Assembly: GCF_026651855.1 (NCBI RefSeq)
Contig: NZ_CP093280.1
Coordinates: forward strand, 3,574,001-3,638,000
From: Pseudomonas silvicola
GTDB taxonomy: Bacteria > Pseudomonadota > Gammaproteobacteria > Pseudomonadales > Pseudomonadaceae
Direction of reading: 5' to 3'
Length of the DNA: 64,000 nucleotides
Below the pieces are notes generated by a model. The model had not been told where the DNA came from. It did no database searches and saw only the letters and a list, made by a program, of their open reading frames with translations. Below, one piece after another: positions 38,831 through 47,659 of the stretch; within the stretch, counting starts at the first letter, position 1; each line of letters starts with the position of its first letter. A program made the position numbers and the translations under genes.

Positions 38831-39955
38831 TCAGGCTTTGCGTAATGGCCAGAAATCAAAGTACTGACAGGACACCACCAGCAGTGGGAAAGTCATGGCC
38901 AGTAACGCAGAGGCGAGCCAAAGTTCGTGGGCATAAGTGGGCGCGCCCTCGCTCATTGGCCCATTGAGGAGCGGCCCCAGGGCCCAGTAGAGGCGTGGCA
39001 GAACGGCACCTGCCAGGCAGGCGATACCCAGTTGCAACAAACCCCTGAGGGGTTGAGTTCGGTGTTCAAACAACTGGCCTTCAAACATCAGTAACGGTAC
39101 CAGTGCGCCAAACAGCAGGGCGATGGCGCCATGCACCATGAACTTCACCGGTTCGATTCCCAGCACGCGAGTGCCCAGCCAATAGAGCAGCGCAGTCACA
39201 GCCATCGTCTGAACGTTGATGGCAACCGCCAGCAACCGCGGTTTGCTTGCCAGGCTGGCAATGTTCAGTGGCCAGAAGTCCAGCAGCACACCGGCAAACA
39301 CGACACTCACACTGGTGACTGCGAAGGCCAGTATTTCAAACGCTGCAAACAGACCTTGGGGGTCAAGACTTGCTATGTAGAACGGGGCTTCGGCCATGTC
39401 GGAGAAATCGAATAGCTCCCGGAACAGCAGATAGCCCAGGCCGTAAGCTACCAGTAGTGTCCCGACGCCGAGGATCGCCGGATTCTCGGTAAATGACGAG
39501 AGCGGCCAGCAGTGCCAGACAATCACGAACCAGAACGTCAGCAGCACGCAGAAGATCACATACATCAGTGTGAAGGGCGTAGGTGGCCCGACTTGCTGGG
39601 CCTGGGTATAGAAGATCACCGCACTGACCGTACACGCTACGGCCAGCGTCAAAACCAGCATTACCAGCCCCTTGGCCGGCTGGGGGAGTGCCGCGACCCA
39701 GCCAGGGTATTGGCTGCGCCAGAGCATGGACAGCACGATCTCCACGGGCACGCCGACGACAACCACAAAGGTCACCCAACTGGTGAAGAAATCCCCTTTG
39801 AAGCAACCGATGATCAACAGTGACAGTGCCATGACTACCAGCAACATGAGGCTGCCAAGCACCGGCTGTCGCGCCAGCAGGGCTCGGCCAGCCTGGATCG
39901 GCTGGCGCAGTGGGGTGGGGTGGTCCTGAGTAACGCTATTGTTTTTATTATTCAT
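38831..39955 (-). CDS. Polytopic membrane protein of unknown function
   Basis: This 374-residue protein has about ten hydrophobic segments from residue 33 to the C-terminus and a polar N-terminal tail. I do not recognise the family. It lies 21 bp after the aldolase gene and upstream of the SphA-like gene in the same direction, so it is part of the aromatic operon. Its start MNNKNNS resembles the start of the next protein (MNNKKRF). It could be a transporter or a membrane partner of the outer-membrane protein. Confidence 0.7.
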   Translation of the reverse strand: MNNKNNSVTQDHPTPLRQPIQAGRALLARQPVLGSLMLLVVMALSLLIIGCFKGDFFTSWVTFVVVVGVPVEIVLSMLWRSQYPGWVAALPQPAKGLVMLVLTLAVACTVSAVIFYTQAQQVGPPTPFTLMYVIFCVLLTFWFVIVWHCWPLSSFTENPAILGVGTLLVAYGLGYLLFRELFDFSDMAEAPFYIASLDPQGLFAAFEILAFAVTSVSVVFAGVLLDFWPLNIASLASKPRLLAVAINVQTMAVTALLYWLGTRVLGIEPVKFMVHGAIALLFGALVPLLMFEGQLFEHRTQPLRGLLQLGIACLAGAVLPRLYWALGPLLNGPMSEGAPTYAHELWLASALLAMTFPLLVVSCQYFDFWPLRKA

Positions 39956-39976
39956 GCTCAGTGTTCCTGGTAGGGG

Positions 39977-40990
39977 TCAGCCTGCTTTTTTCAACAGGTC
40001 GAGGGCGACATCGGTAATCATGTCTTCCTGGCCGCCGACCATTTGCCGACGGCCCAGTTCGACGAGGATGTCCAACGTCTTGAGTCCGTAATGCTCGGCA
40101 GCGACTTCGGCATGGCGCAAGAAGCTTGAGTACACACCGGCATAGCCCAGTGCCAGGGTTTCCCGATCAACTCGCACGGGGCGGGTTTGCAACGGGCGCA
40201 CGATGTCATCGGCCGCATCCATCAGCGTGTACAGATCGGTGCCATGGTTCCAGCCCAGGCGCTCGGCCGCCGCGATAAATACTTCCAGTGGTGCATTGCC
40301 CGCACCGGCACCCATGCCAGCCAGGCTGGCGTCGATCCGGTCGCAACCTTCCTCCACGGCGACGATGGAGTTGGCCACCCCCAGGCTCAGGTTATGGTGC
40401 GCGTGAATACCGGTTTGCGTGGCCGGTTCGAGCACGTCCTTGAGGGCTCGGAAGCGCTCACGAATATCCTGCATGTTCATCGCTCCGCCCGAATCGACGA
40501 CGTAGATACAGGTCGCGCCATACCGCTCCATCTTCTTCGCCTGCTGGGCGAACGAGGCCGGTTCGATCATATGGCTCATCATCAGGAAGCCCACCGTGTC
40601 CATGCCCAGGCCGCGAGCATGTTCGATGTGTTGTTGAGAGATATCGGCCTCTGTGCAGTGGGTCGCTACGCGAACGATGCTGGCCCCTGCCTTGTGTGCG
40701 TTGTCGAGATCGTGGGTAGTGCCAATGCCGGGCAACAGCAACGTTGCGATCTTGGCGTGGCTGATGACATCCGCCACTGCCTCGATCCATTCGATATCGC
40801 TATGGGCGCCAAAGCCGTAGTTGAAACTGGAACCCTGCAGACCGTCGCCGTGAGCGACTTCAATGCTGTCGACTCGGGCCTTGTCTAGTTCGCGAGCGAT
40901 GTCCTGCACATTCTTTATCGAGTACTGATGACGCACGGCGTGGCTGCCATCGCGCAAGGTCACATCGGAGATATAGAGTTTTTTGTTCAT
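39977..40990 (-). CDS. dmpG: 4-hydroxy-2-oxovalerate aldolase
   Basis: This 337-residue class II aldolase splits 4-hydroxy-2-oxovalerate to pyruvate and acetaldehyde. The acetaldehyde is channelled to the partner dehydrogenase encoded at 42289-43236. Family motifs are the [18 protein letters not shown] start (metal-binding Asp), IEVAHGDGL and the [12 protein letters not shown] metal site. An ATG six codons earlier is possible. In other meta operons the aldolase and dehydrogenase genes are adjacent; here the ferredoxin and dioxygenase genes lie between them. Confidence 0.93.
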   Translation of the reverse strand: MNKKLYISDVTLRDGSHAVRHQYSIKNVQDIARELDKARVDSIEVAHGDGLQGSSFNYGFGAHSDIEWIEAVADVISHAKIATLLLPGIGTTHDLDNAHKAGASIVRVATHCTEADISQQHIEHARGLGMDTVGFLMMSHMIEPASFAQQAKKMERYGATCIYVVDSGGAMNMQDIRERFRALKDVLEPATQTGIHAHHNLSLGVANSIVAVEEGCDRIDASLAGMGAGAGNAPLEVFIAAAERLGWNHGTDLYTLMDAADDIVRPLQTRPVRVDRETLALGYAGVYSSFLRHAEVAAEHYGLKTLDILVELGRRQMVGGQEDMITDVALDLLKKAG

Positions 40991-41020
40991 GGGGGTCTCA
41001 TTGAGCATCTGAATAAATGA

Positions 41021-41944
41021 TCAGGTCATCACAGTCAGGAAGCGTTCGTTCAGCACGCGGCTGTGATAGAAAATCGCCTTGCCCAAGTGTTTTTCTTCCC
41101 AGGTGATTGGCTTCTGATCCGGGTAGTGGAAGTCTCCTCCGGCAAATACTTCGTTGCGGTTGCCCGAGGGGTCGAAGAAGTAAATGGTCTGGCCATGAGT
41201 GATACCGTGGCGGGTTGGGCCAAAGTCCAGCGAGGTGTCGCTCATGGAGATCAAGTCACCCGCTCGCAGCAGACCTTCCCAGGTGTCGATCAGGAAAGAA
41301 GCATGGTGGAATCCGCCGATGTTCCCGTCCTCGATGAACGCCACGTCATGGGCTTTGGTCGACAGCGAGAGGAAGTTGGCCACGGCATGCCCCTCTTCGT
41401 TGACGACCTGTTCGGCTAGGTGAAAACCTAGTACGTCGATAAACAGTTCGCGGGTCAGGTGCAGGTCGCCGCCGTGCAGTTGGCAATGGTCGAAGCGCAT
41501 GGCTCGCATCCCTTTGAGCCCGCGAGGCCAGGCTTCCGGATTCGTCTCGGCAATACCCCAGCGACCGGTATATTCCTTCTCGGCATACAGCTCGAACCAG
41601 TGTCCGGAAGGGCCGAAGAAACGCACACGACGCCCGCAAAAATCCAGCTCGCCGGCAGGGATATGTTCAACCTGGCAGCCGTAGGCCACCAGGTCTTGGG
41701 TCAACTGCACCAGCGACTGATCGTCGATGACTTTGTAACCCATGAAATCCATGCCCGGTTTATCCGCTTCAACCAGCACCACTGAAAAGCGTTCCACCTC
41801 CGTCCAGCCCTTGAGGTAAACCCTGCCTTGGCTGTCACGGTGGGTCAGAATCAACCCCAACAGTTCAACGTAATGTCTGACTGAGGCTTCCAGGTCCAGC
41901 ACACGGATTTGCACGTGGCCAGGACGCAATATGCCTTTTTTCAT
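41021..41944 (-). CDS. xylE: Catechol 2,3-dioxygenase
   Basis: This 307-residue extradiol dioxygenase opens catechol next to its hydroxyls, giving 2-hydroxymuconic semialdehyde. Length equals XylE. The Fe(II) ligands fall at the family positions: His153 (FDHCQLH), His214 (FHHASF) and Glu265 (NEVF). The second-shell HGITHG block is intact. It lies directly after the ferredoxin gene, the usual partner order, so ring cleavage activity is confidently predicted. Confidence 0.95.
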   Translation of the reverse strand: MKKGILRPGHVQIRVLDLEASVRHYVELLGLILTHRDSQGRVYLKGWTEVERFSVVLVEADKPGMDFMGYKVIDDQSLVQLTQDLVAYGCQVEHIPAGELDFCGRRVRFFGPSGHWFELYAEKEYTGRWGIAETNPEAWPRGLKGMRAMRFDHCQLHGGDLHLTRELFIDVLGFHLAEQVVNEEGHAVANFLSLSTKAHDVAFIEDGNIGGFHHASFLIDTWEGLLRAGDLISMSDTSLDFGPTRHGITHGQTIYFFDPSGNRNEVFAGGDFHYPDQKPITWEEKHLGKAIFYHSRVLNERFLTVMT

Positions 41945-41992
41945 GATTTCACCTGTTTGTTGTATTTGTTTTTCGGATGCCCGAGGGGGCGC

Positions 41993-42289
41993 CTATATAG
42001 GTTCTTTCAATCGCTCGATTTCCAGGTCGCTCTGGGGGATGACGCGGCACGCCAATACGAAGCCTTGCTCCTGTTCGCCGTCAGCAATATGTTGGCGGCT
42101 CATTCGCCCGCATTTGTAGTCCCCTGACAGGATTCGCACCTTGCACACTCCGCAGCCGCCACCGCGACAGCCCACAGCAATGGCACGGCAACCTGCCAAT
42201 TCCATGGCGCGCAACAGTGGGGCTCCATCCAGCACATGGAATACGTCGCCGCTTACGCGTTCGCGGATGCGGTGTGTCCGCACGCCCAT
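41993..42289 (-). CDS. xylT: 2Fe-2S ferredoxin for dioxygenase reactivation (XylT/DmpQ type)
   Basis: This 98-residue plant-type ferredoxin has the ligand pattern C-x4-C-x2-C (GCRGGGCGVCK) and a distal Cys (VLACRV). XylT-like ferredoxins re-reduce the active-site iron of catechol 2,3-dioxygenase after oxidation by substituted catechols. Its ATG shares one base with the stop of the upstream dehydrogenase gene (TGATG). Confidence 0.88.
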   Translation of the reverse strand: MGVRTHRIRERVSGDVFHVLDGAPLLRAMELAGCRAIAVGCRGGGCGVCKVRILSGDYKCGRMSRQHIADGEQEQGFVLACRVIPQSDLEIERLKEPI

Positions 42290-43236
42290 CAGTCCAGGTT
42301 GCCAGGCAATGTCGTGGTTGCCGCCAGCCGTTCGGCACATGCCAATGCTGCCGAGGTCATGATGTCCAGATTGCCGGCATAGGCGGGCAGGTAATGCGCT
42401 GCACCTTCCACTTCGAGAAACACCGAGATCTTCAAGCCGCGTGTCAGGCCCAAGCCAGGTACATTGACCGGCGTGTCGATCGGCTCGAACTGCACCGCCT
42501 GCTTTAGCCTGTAACCGGGTACATACGCATTTACTCGTGCCACCATTGCTTCGATGCTGGCGGTAATCGCTCCGCGGTCGGCGTATTCGCACAGCACGAA
42601 AACGCTGTCGCGCATGATGGGCGGAGGCTCCGCCGGGTTGAGGATGATGATTGCCTTGCCACGTGTTGCACCGCCCAGCACTTCAATGGCTTTGGCGGTG
42701 GTTTCAGTAAACTCATCGATATTGGCCCGTGTGCCCGGGCCTGCCGAATGGCTTGAAATCGAAGCTACGATTTCGGCGTAATGTACTTGGGTCACCTGGG
42801 AGATGGCCTTGACTATCGGTATGGTTGCCTGGCCGCCGCAGGTCACCATATTGATGTTGGTGGCCTCCCTTTCGTCATCCAGATTGATTGCCGGTATCAC
42901 GTAAGGGCCGATGGCCGCGGGTGTGAGGTCAATCACTCGAATGCCGTGGGCCTGCAACACGGTGTTGTGGTGAGCATGGGCCTGTGCGGACGTAGCGTCG
43001 AACACAATGCCAATCTCCTTGAATTCGGGTAGCTGGAGCAGACCCTCTACACCGTTCGCGGTAATCGCGACGCCCATGCGTTTGGCACGAGCCAGGCCAT
43101 CCGAGCCGGGGTCGATACCGACCATCGCGCCCATGGCAATGTGTTCGCCGTGGCGCAATACCTTGATCATCAGGTCGGTGCCTATGTTTCCCGAGCCGAT
43201 GATTGCAACTTTGCAACGAGCTGTTGTCGTCTTCAT
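42289..43236 (-). CDS. dmpF: Acetaldehyde dehydrogenase (acylating)
   Basis: This 315-residue enzyme converts acetaldehyde, NAD and CoA into acetyl-CoA. The Rossmann motif IGSGNIGTD is at the start and the catalytic cysteine is in [10 protein letters not shown]. It forms a channelling complex with the aldolase at 39977-40990. The ATG at 43236 gives the usual start ([14 protein letters not shown]). Confidence 0.94.
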   Translation of the reverse strand: MKTTTARCKVAIIGSGNIGTDLMIKVLRHGEHIAMGAMVGIDPGSDGLARAKRMGVAITANGVEGLLQLPEFKEIGIVFDATSAQAHAHHNTVLQAHGIRVIDLTPAAIGPYVIPAINLDDEREATNINMVTCGGQATIPIVKAISQVTQVHYAEIVASISSHSAGPGTRANIDEFTETTAKAIEVLGGATRGKAIIILNPAEPPPIMRDSVFVLCEYADRGAITASIEAMVARVNAYVPGYRLKQAVQFEPIDTPVNVPGLGLTRGLKISVFLEVEGAAHYLPAYAGNLDIMTSAALACAERLAATTTLPGNLD

Positions 43237-43281
43237 GTGAACCCCAGACACCTATTGTTTTGGTCTTGCAGACAGCGCTGG

Positions 43282-43473
43282 CTAGCGACCGCGCTGCTTG
43301 GCGGTCTGACCGGCAATACCGAAGTCGGTATTGGGCACTTCGTTGATGATCACGCGCACCGATTCGATCGGTGCATCCAGGGCCTCAACTGCAGCGCGTG
43401 TCAGTGCTTCGATCAGGCGCGCTTTTTGGGCTTCGCTGCGACCCTGGATCAGGTGGACTTGCATGATGGGCAT
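43282..43473 (-). CDS. dmpI: 4-oxalocrotonate tautomerase
   Basis: This 63-residue protein isomerises 4-oxalocrotonate between its enol and keto forms. Removal of the initiator Met exposes the catalytic Pro1 (MPIMQVHLIQGRS), and the Arg residues of the active site are present (Arg11 and Arg39 equivalents). It lies between the decarboxylase and dehydrogenase genes. Its presence implies a 2-hydroxymuconate branch, although no semialdehyde dehydrogenase is encoded here. Confidence 0.92.
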   Translation of the reverse strand: MPIMQVHLIQGRSEAQKARLIEALTRAAVEALDAPIESVRVIINEVPNTDFGIAGQTAKQRGR

Positions 43474-43491
43474 AGCATTACTCCAGACGAG

Positions 43492-44280
43492 TTAGACGAA
43501 GCGCATCGAGACGGAGCCCAAATGCTGATAGCGCACGGTGATGTTGTCTCCGGCCTGGACTGCGATCGCTTCCGTGGCACCGCCGGTCAAAATCAGGGTG
43601 CCTGCGGGGATTTCTCGTCCTTGGGCGCCCAACATGTTGGCGAGCATTGCGACGCTTTGCGCGGGGTTACCCAGCACGGCGGCGGCGGACGCAAGGGCTA
43701 CGACCTCACCGTTTTTCTCCATCACCACGCCAAGATTTTTTAGGTCCAGGCCCTGCACGTTGCGATGTTGGCCTCCCATTACGTAGCGTGCAGACGAAGT
43801 GTTGTCGGCGACTACACTTTTAAGATCGAAGCGGAAGTTCTCGTAGCGAGAGTCGATGACTTCGACGGCAGGCAGAATGAAATCGGTCGCCGCCAAGACG
43901 CTGCCGACGTTGCACCCCGGGCCACGTAGGGGCTTGCACGTGACGAAGGCAATTTCGGCTTCGACCTTGGGGTGAATCAGCCTTGCCGTTTCGATAACGC
44001 CGCCGTCGGCAACCGAGCCGTAGTCAGTGATAAAACCGTGGATCGGGTCGATAACACCCATCTGGCGCATCTTGGCTTGGGAAGTCAGGCCCATTTTCAA
44101 GCCGGCAATCCTCACGCCCCGGCCGATTTTAAGGGCACGAATCGCGTCCTGAATCGCGTAAGCGTCTTCCCAATCCATTTCGGGATAGTCGTCCGTAATT
44201 TTATGGACGGCTCGGTTTTGCATTTCCGCTGCGTCCAGGTGCACTGCCAGTTGCTCGATAACGTCTTTTGTCAGGTTCAT
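43492..44280 (-). CDS. dmpH: 4-oxalocrotonate decarboxylase
   Basis: This 262-residue metal-dependent decarboxylase turns 2-oxo-3-hexenedioate into 2-hydroxypenta-2,4-dienoate and CO2. It belongs to the same fold as the hydratase encoded upstream, with the shared KVEAEIAFV metal-binding segment (Glu-x-Glu) and IEVIDSRY-like region (VEVIDSRYENFRF). Length equals XylI/DmpH. It is 13 bp downstream of the hydratase gene, with which it normally forms a complex. Confidence 0.92.
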   Translation of the reverse strand: MNLTKDVIEQLAVHLDAAEMQNRAVHKITDDYPEMDWEDAYAIQDAIRALKIGRGVRIAGLKMGLTSQAKMRQMGVIDPIHGFITDYGSVADGGVIETARLIHPKVEAEIAFVTCKPLRGPGCNVGSVLAATDFILPAVEVIDSRYENFRFDLKSVVADNTSSARYVMGGQHRNVQGLDLKNLGVVMEKNGEVVALASAAAVLGNPAQSVAMLANMLGAQGREIPAGTLILTGGATEAIAVQAGDNITVRYQHLGSVSMRFV

Positions 44281-44293
44281 CAGGCACTTTCCT

Positions 44294-45079
44294 TCAAATA
44301 AAACGCACGCCGGCCGAGCCGATGCCGCCGATGCTCATACGCAGATTGTCTCCGGCTTTCACCGCAACCATGGCGCCCAGCGAGCCGGACAAAATCACTT
44401 CGCCGGGTTTAAGGGTTATGTCCAGCTTGCCCAGGGTATTGGCCAGCCAAGCTACGGCATTCGCGGGGTGGCCCAGTGCTGCGGCACCCGCGCCCGTCGA
44501 AATGATCTCGCCGTTGAGCTCAAGGGTCATTCCGACCAATGAGAGGTCGAGTTCTCGCGGGTCCACGGCGCAATCGCCGAGGATGAACAGGCTTGAAGAG
44601 GCGTTATCCGCCACGGTGTCCTGAATCTGAATCTTCCAGTCACGGATGCGCGAGTCGACGATTTCGAAGCAAGGCATTACGTATTCAGTGGCCCGCAATA
44701 CATCGGCGACGGTAACCCCCGGGCCGGCCAATTCATGTTTGAGGATGAACGCAATTTCGCCCTCTGCCTTAGGTGCGATCAACTCATTGGTCGCGATAGC
44801 GGCTCCGTCTTCGCGCAGCATTGCGCTGGTCAGGTGGCCGAAATCCGGCTGATCGACTTTTAGCAAGTCCATGACGACCTGGCTGGTCACGCCGATTTTT
44901 TTGCCAATTACGCGCTCGCCGTCGAGTTCGACGCGCTGCGCCAACACACGCATTTGAATGGCGTAAGCATCTTGCAACGTCAGGCTAGGGAAGCGCTCGG
45001 TGAGCGGGGCGATGGGCTGGCTATCCTTGAGCGCGCGATAAAGCTCATCACTTAACGGCTCGATAAACATGGGCTGCAT
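44294..45079 (-). CDS. dmpE: 2-oxopent-4-enoate hydratase
   Basis: This 261-residue enzyme adds water to 2-hydroxypenta-2,4-dienoate, giving 4-hydroxy-2-oxovalerate. The metal site appears as KAEGEIAFIL, and FEIVDSRIRDW and the C-terminal GSLGAMVAVKAGD are family blocks. The ATG at 45079 has AAGG 7 bases upstream; the open frame runs 49 codons further into the regulatory region and is not used. It is the first gene of the nine-gene minus-strand operon. Confidence 0.93.
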   Translation of the reverse strand: MQPMFIEPLSDELYRALKDSQPIAPLTERFPSLTLQDAYAIQMRVLAQRVELDGERVIGKKIGVTSQVVMDLLKVDQPDFGHLTSAMLREDGAAIATNELIAPKAEGEIAFILKHELAGPGVTVADVLRATEYVMPCFEIVDSRIRDWKIQIQDTVADNASSSLFILGDCAVDPRELDLSLVGMTLELNGEIISTGAGAAALGHPANAVAWLANTLGKLDITLKPGEVILSGSLGAMVAVKAGDNLRMSIGGIGSAGVRFI

Positions 45080-45186
45080 AAGAAGGCCTTTTATTGGTTT
45101 AGTCCTGGTCCTGATGCGCAAGACCTGTAGGCCGCTCATGGTGTAAAAGTTCGACGATGCCGTCCAATGCCGTATGATTACTAACT

Positions 45187-45203
45187 GATGCCGATCAGGC
45201 ATC
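45187..45203. promoter_or_regulatory. Candidate LysR operator
   Basis: A perfect dyad GATGCC-GATCA-GGCATC, which also fits the T-N11-A rule of LysR sites, lies between the divergent hydratase operon and LysR copy 1, 25 bp before the LysR ATG. The left breakpoint of the 2,432-bp duplication cuts inside it, so only this copy is complete. Confidence 0.6.
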
Positions 45204-45227
45204 GTTGACGAGGCCTCGGGTATCACT

Positions 45228-46142
45228 ATGGAAATCAGGCAGCTGCGTTATTTCATTGCCGTCGCAGAAGAGTTGAACTTCAATCGCGCCGCTGAACGAT
45301 TGCACATTACTCAACCGGCCTTGAGTCGACAGATCCAACAGCTCGAAGAGGCGATTCCGGCAGTGCTCCTGGAGAGGAATTCCAAGCGGGTGGCGCTTAC
45401 CGACGCCGGAAAATCGTTCTATGAGCACGGGATCAGGATTCTGGAGCAGTTGCAGCATGCCGCGGATGAGTCGCGCATGTTGTCAGTGGGGCAGAGGGGG
45501 AATTTGAGTGTAGGGATATTCGGTTCTGCGATCCTGGACTTGATCCCCCAAGTCCTGCACCGGTTTTCTACGATTTATCCCAATGTGAATGTCTCGCTAC
45601 ACCCCATGGACAAGGATGCACAGATCCAGGCATTGCGCGAACGCCGCCTCACCATTGGTTTCAATCGATTGGTCCCGGCAGAGCCGGATATCGAACGGGA
45701 ACTGGTACGAACTGAACCCCTGGTCATCGCCGTTCCGGCCACGCACCTGCTGGCAAAACGAAAGGAGGTTGAGTTAGGGGATGTGCTTGACGAGCCTCTG
45801 ATTCTATACCCGAGAGGTGTTCGAGGTAGCTTGATGGTTCAGGTACGCAAGTTGTATTCCGAGTATGGAGCCGTGCCCGTGGTTGCCCAGGAAGTCACAG
45901 ACGTGACCACCAGTATCGCGTTGGTGGCCGCCGGAGGAGGGTTGAGCATTGTGCCTAATGCGGCGAAAAACTTGCGTTTGCCTGGCGTGGTTTATAAACC
46001 ATTGAAATGTCGGGGAGACTCATCAATCGAATTGATTTGCTTGTATCGCAAAGGTGACAAATCACCCGTTCTGCAGGCTTTTCTAACGGTCTTGCGGGCG
46101 TTTATCGGTAATGCAGGTAGCCAGGTCTTATCTGCAACTTAA
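45228..46142 (+). CDS. LysR-type regulator, copy 1
   Basis: This 304-residue LysR regulator has an N-terminal winged helix-turn-helix (FNRAAERLHITQPALSRQIQQLE) and a C-terminal effector domain starting near residue 90 (GNLSVGIFGSAI). The subclass resembles CatR/BenM-type regulators of aromatic catabolism. It is divergent from the meta-cleavage operon with a complete dyad between them, so it is the likely activator of that operon. The encoded protein is identical to copy 2. Confidence 0.9.
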   Translation: MEIRQLRYFIAVAEELNFNRAAERLHITQPALSRQIQQLEEAIPAVLLERNSKRVALTDAGKSFYEHGIRILEQLQHAADESRMLSVGQRGNLSVGIFGSAILDLIPQVLHRFSTIYPNVNVSLHPMDKDAQIQALRERRLTIGFNRLVPAEPDIERELVRTEPLVIAVPATHLLAKRKEVELGDVLDEPLILYPRGVRGSLMVQVRKLYSEYGAVPVVAQEVTDVTTSIALVAAGGGLSIVPNAAKNLRLPGVVYKPLKCRGDSSIELICLYRKGDKSPVLQAFLTVLRAFIGNAGSQVLSAT

Positions 46143-46312
46143 TATGTTTCAGGCGCATAGCACTCAACCGCAGCTGTTAATCCAGGACGAAGTGGCGGTG
46201 CATGAGGCGAGAGTTAGCCCCCAGTAGAGGGAGTAGTCTTCGAATTAGGCCAGTATCGGCAGCAACCTGGTTTGCGGGCGCTCAAGGGCCTCTTTGCTCA
46301 AGCCGAGCGCGG

Positions 46313-46513
46313 TCAGTGCTCAAGGCGGGGCGAGCGCCACATCAAATGGAGTATCACCGTTGCCATCAGCCCAAATGGTGCACCCACGCTCCAGGCAATT
46401 TTCTCGGCCAATACCGCTCCAACGCCGCCTCCCACCATGAAGGCAAGACATAGAAACAGTGTGTCGCTCAGTTTCTGACGAGGTCGAATCAAGAGATCGA
46501 GCAATTGCTGCAT
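46313..46513 (-). CDS. Small two-segment membrane protein, copy 1
   Basis: This 66-residue frame has an AAGGAG ribosome site 8 bases before the ATG at 46513 and two hydrophobic stretches (about residues 18-37 and 42-57) after a basic start (MQQLLDLLIRPRQKLS). I do not recognise the family. It follows the MaoC remnant in the same direction and may have been its operon partner. Copy 2 is at 48745-48945. Confidence 0.55.
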   Translation of the reverse strand: MQQLLDLLIRPRQKLSDTLFLCLAFMVGGGVGAVLAEKIAWSVGAPFGLMATVILHLMWRSPRLEH

Positions 46514-46541
46514 AGGGAAAGCTCCTTTACTCGGTATTTCA

Positions 46542-46777
46542 TTAACCATTAAACCCAGCAACCTGCGCTCGACCTTGTTCGTCGATCCGGGTGATGATCC
46601 AGTAGCAGGTCAGTCCATCGCCCGTGTACACGGGGCGCTTGAATTGCATGTTCATGGATGTTGCGAACCAGTGGATCTGACCGCCGAACTCTGAAGATGG
46701 GCAATGCCATCCTCCGAGAAGGTGCGAATGAGGATCAAACTGTCGCCCACTTGACTATCTTCAACGGCGCGACGCAT
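46542..46777 (-). pseudogene. Decayed MaoC-like hydratase, copy 1
   Basis: Two pieces of a MaoC/hot-dog hydratase are visible in different frames. The N-terminal piece starts at 46777 (VGDSLILIRTFSEDGIAHL) and the C-terminal piece reads MNMQFKRPVYTGDGLTCYW and runs to a stop at 46542. The central part, including the active-site Asp/His region, is deleted. It begins 23 bp after the PanB stop. The single base difference between duplicate copies falls here, changing the last residue Gly (copy 1) to Asp (copy 2). Confidence 0.65.
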
Positions 46778-46800
46778 GTCGCGCGTGGTTTGATGTTCCC

Positions 46801-47634
46801 TCAGAAAGTGTGTTCCGGGCCTGGAAACTCCCCCGAGGCGACCTGCGCGGCAAACTCTTGCGCCGCATCCCCCAGAACCTTGCGCATATCGGCGAACTGC
46901 TTGACGAAGCGCGGCAGTTGACCGCTGCGCAGCCCCGCCATGTCCTGCCATACCAGCACTTGGCCATCGCAGCCACTGCCCGCGCCTATGCCCACGGTGG
47001 GGATGGAAACCGCGTGGGTAATCCGGGCGGCCACGTCGCCTGGCACCATCTCTATCAGCAGGGCGAAGGCACCTGCCTTCTCAAACGCTCGCGCCACCGC
47101 CACCAATCGCTGGGCATCGTCGCCTTTGCCTTGGACGCGGTAGCCACCCAGTTGATGCTCCGCTTGGGGTGTGAAGCCGATATGGACCATGACCGGGATC
47201 CCGGAGGCCACCAGCCTTTCAACCTGGGCCAGCATCTCGAGGCCACCTTCAAGCTTGATGGCATGGGCCCCTCCTTCCTTCATAAAACGAACTGCTGTAT
47301 GAAAGCATTGCTCGGGCGAGCCTTGATAAGAGCCAAACGGCAGGTCGGCGATCACCAGTGCGCGTTGCGTGGCGCGAGAGACAGCGCGTACCAACGGTAT
47401 CAACTCCTCGACGGTTACTGCTAACGTCGAGTCATGGCCGTAGACATTGTTTCCGGCGGAGTCGCCGACCAATAGCACAGGAATGCCGGCCTCCTCAAAC
47501 ACTGCGGCGCTGTACATATCATAGGCTGTCAGCATCGCCCATTTTTCGCCGCGCGTTTTCATTTCCTGCAGGTGCGGCAGGCGAACCCGCCCGGCACGAC
47601 GCGTGGGGTAGGGGGCGTTGTGTTGATCAGGCAT
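46801..47634 (-). CDS. panB: PanB-like ketopantoate hydroxymethyltransferase, copy 1
   Basis: This 277-residue protein matches PanB, which transfers a hydroxymethyl group from methylene-tetrahydrofolate to 2-oxoisovalerate. Metal and catalytic positions look intact: VGDSAGNNVYGHDST, ADLPFGSYQ, IKLEGG and the Glu in LLIEMVPGD. No panC is nearby, so it is an accessory copy. In this copy the sequence upstream of the ATG has been replaced at the duplication junction, and the AGGAGG ribosome site seen in copy 2 is gone, so translation is probably weak. Confidence 0.85.
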   Translation of the reverse strand: MPDQHNAPYPTRRAGRVRLPHLQEMKTRGEKWAMLTAYDMYSAAVFEEAGIPVLLVGDSAGNNVYGHDSTLAVTVEELIPLVRAVSRATQRALVIADLPFGSYQGSPEQCFHTAVRFMKEGGAHAIKLEGGLEMLAQVERLVASGIPVMVHIGFTPQAEHQLGGYRVQGKGDDAQRLVAVARAFEKAGAFALLIEMVPGDVAARITHAVSIPTVGIGAGSGCDGQVLVWQDMAGLRSGQLPRFVKQFADMRKVLGDAAQEFAAQVASGEFPGPEHTF

Positions 47635-47659
47635 CGTTGACGAGGCCTCGGGTATCACT

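Larger units (their letters stand above)
45193..47624. repeat. Tandem duplication unit 1 (2,432 bp): LysR, small membrane gene, MaoC remnant, PanB
   Basis: This block is repeated directly after itself with an offset of exactly 2,432. The sequence GATCAGGCATCGTT occurs at 45193-45206, 47625-47638 and 50057-50070, marking left edge, junction and right edge. Reading both copies shows one difference (C46546 against T48978). Confidence 0.95.
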
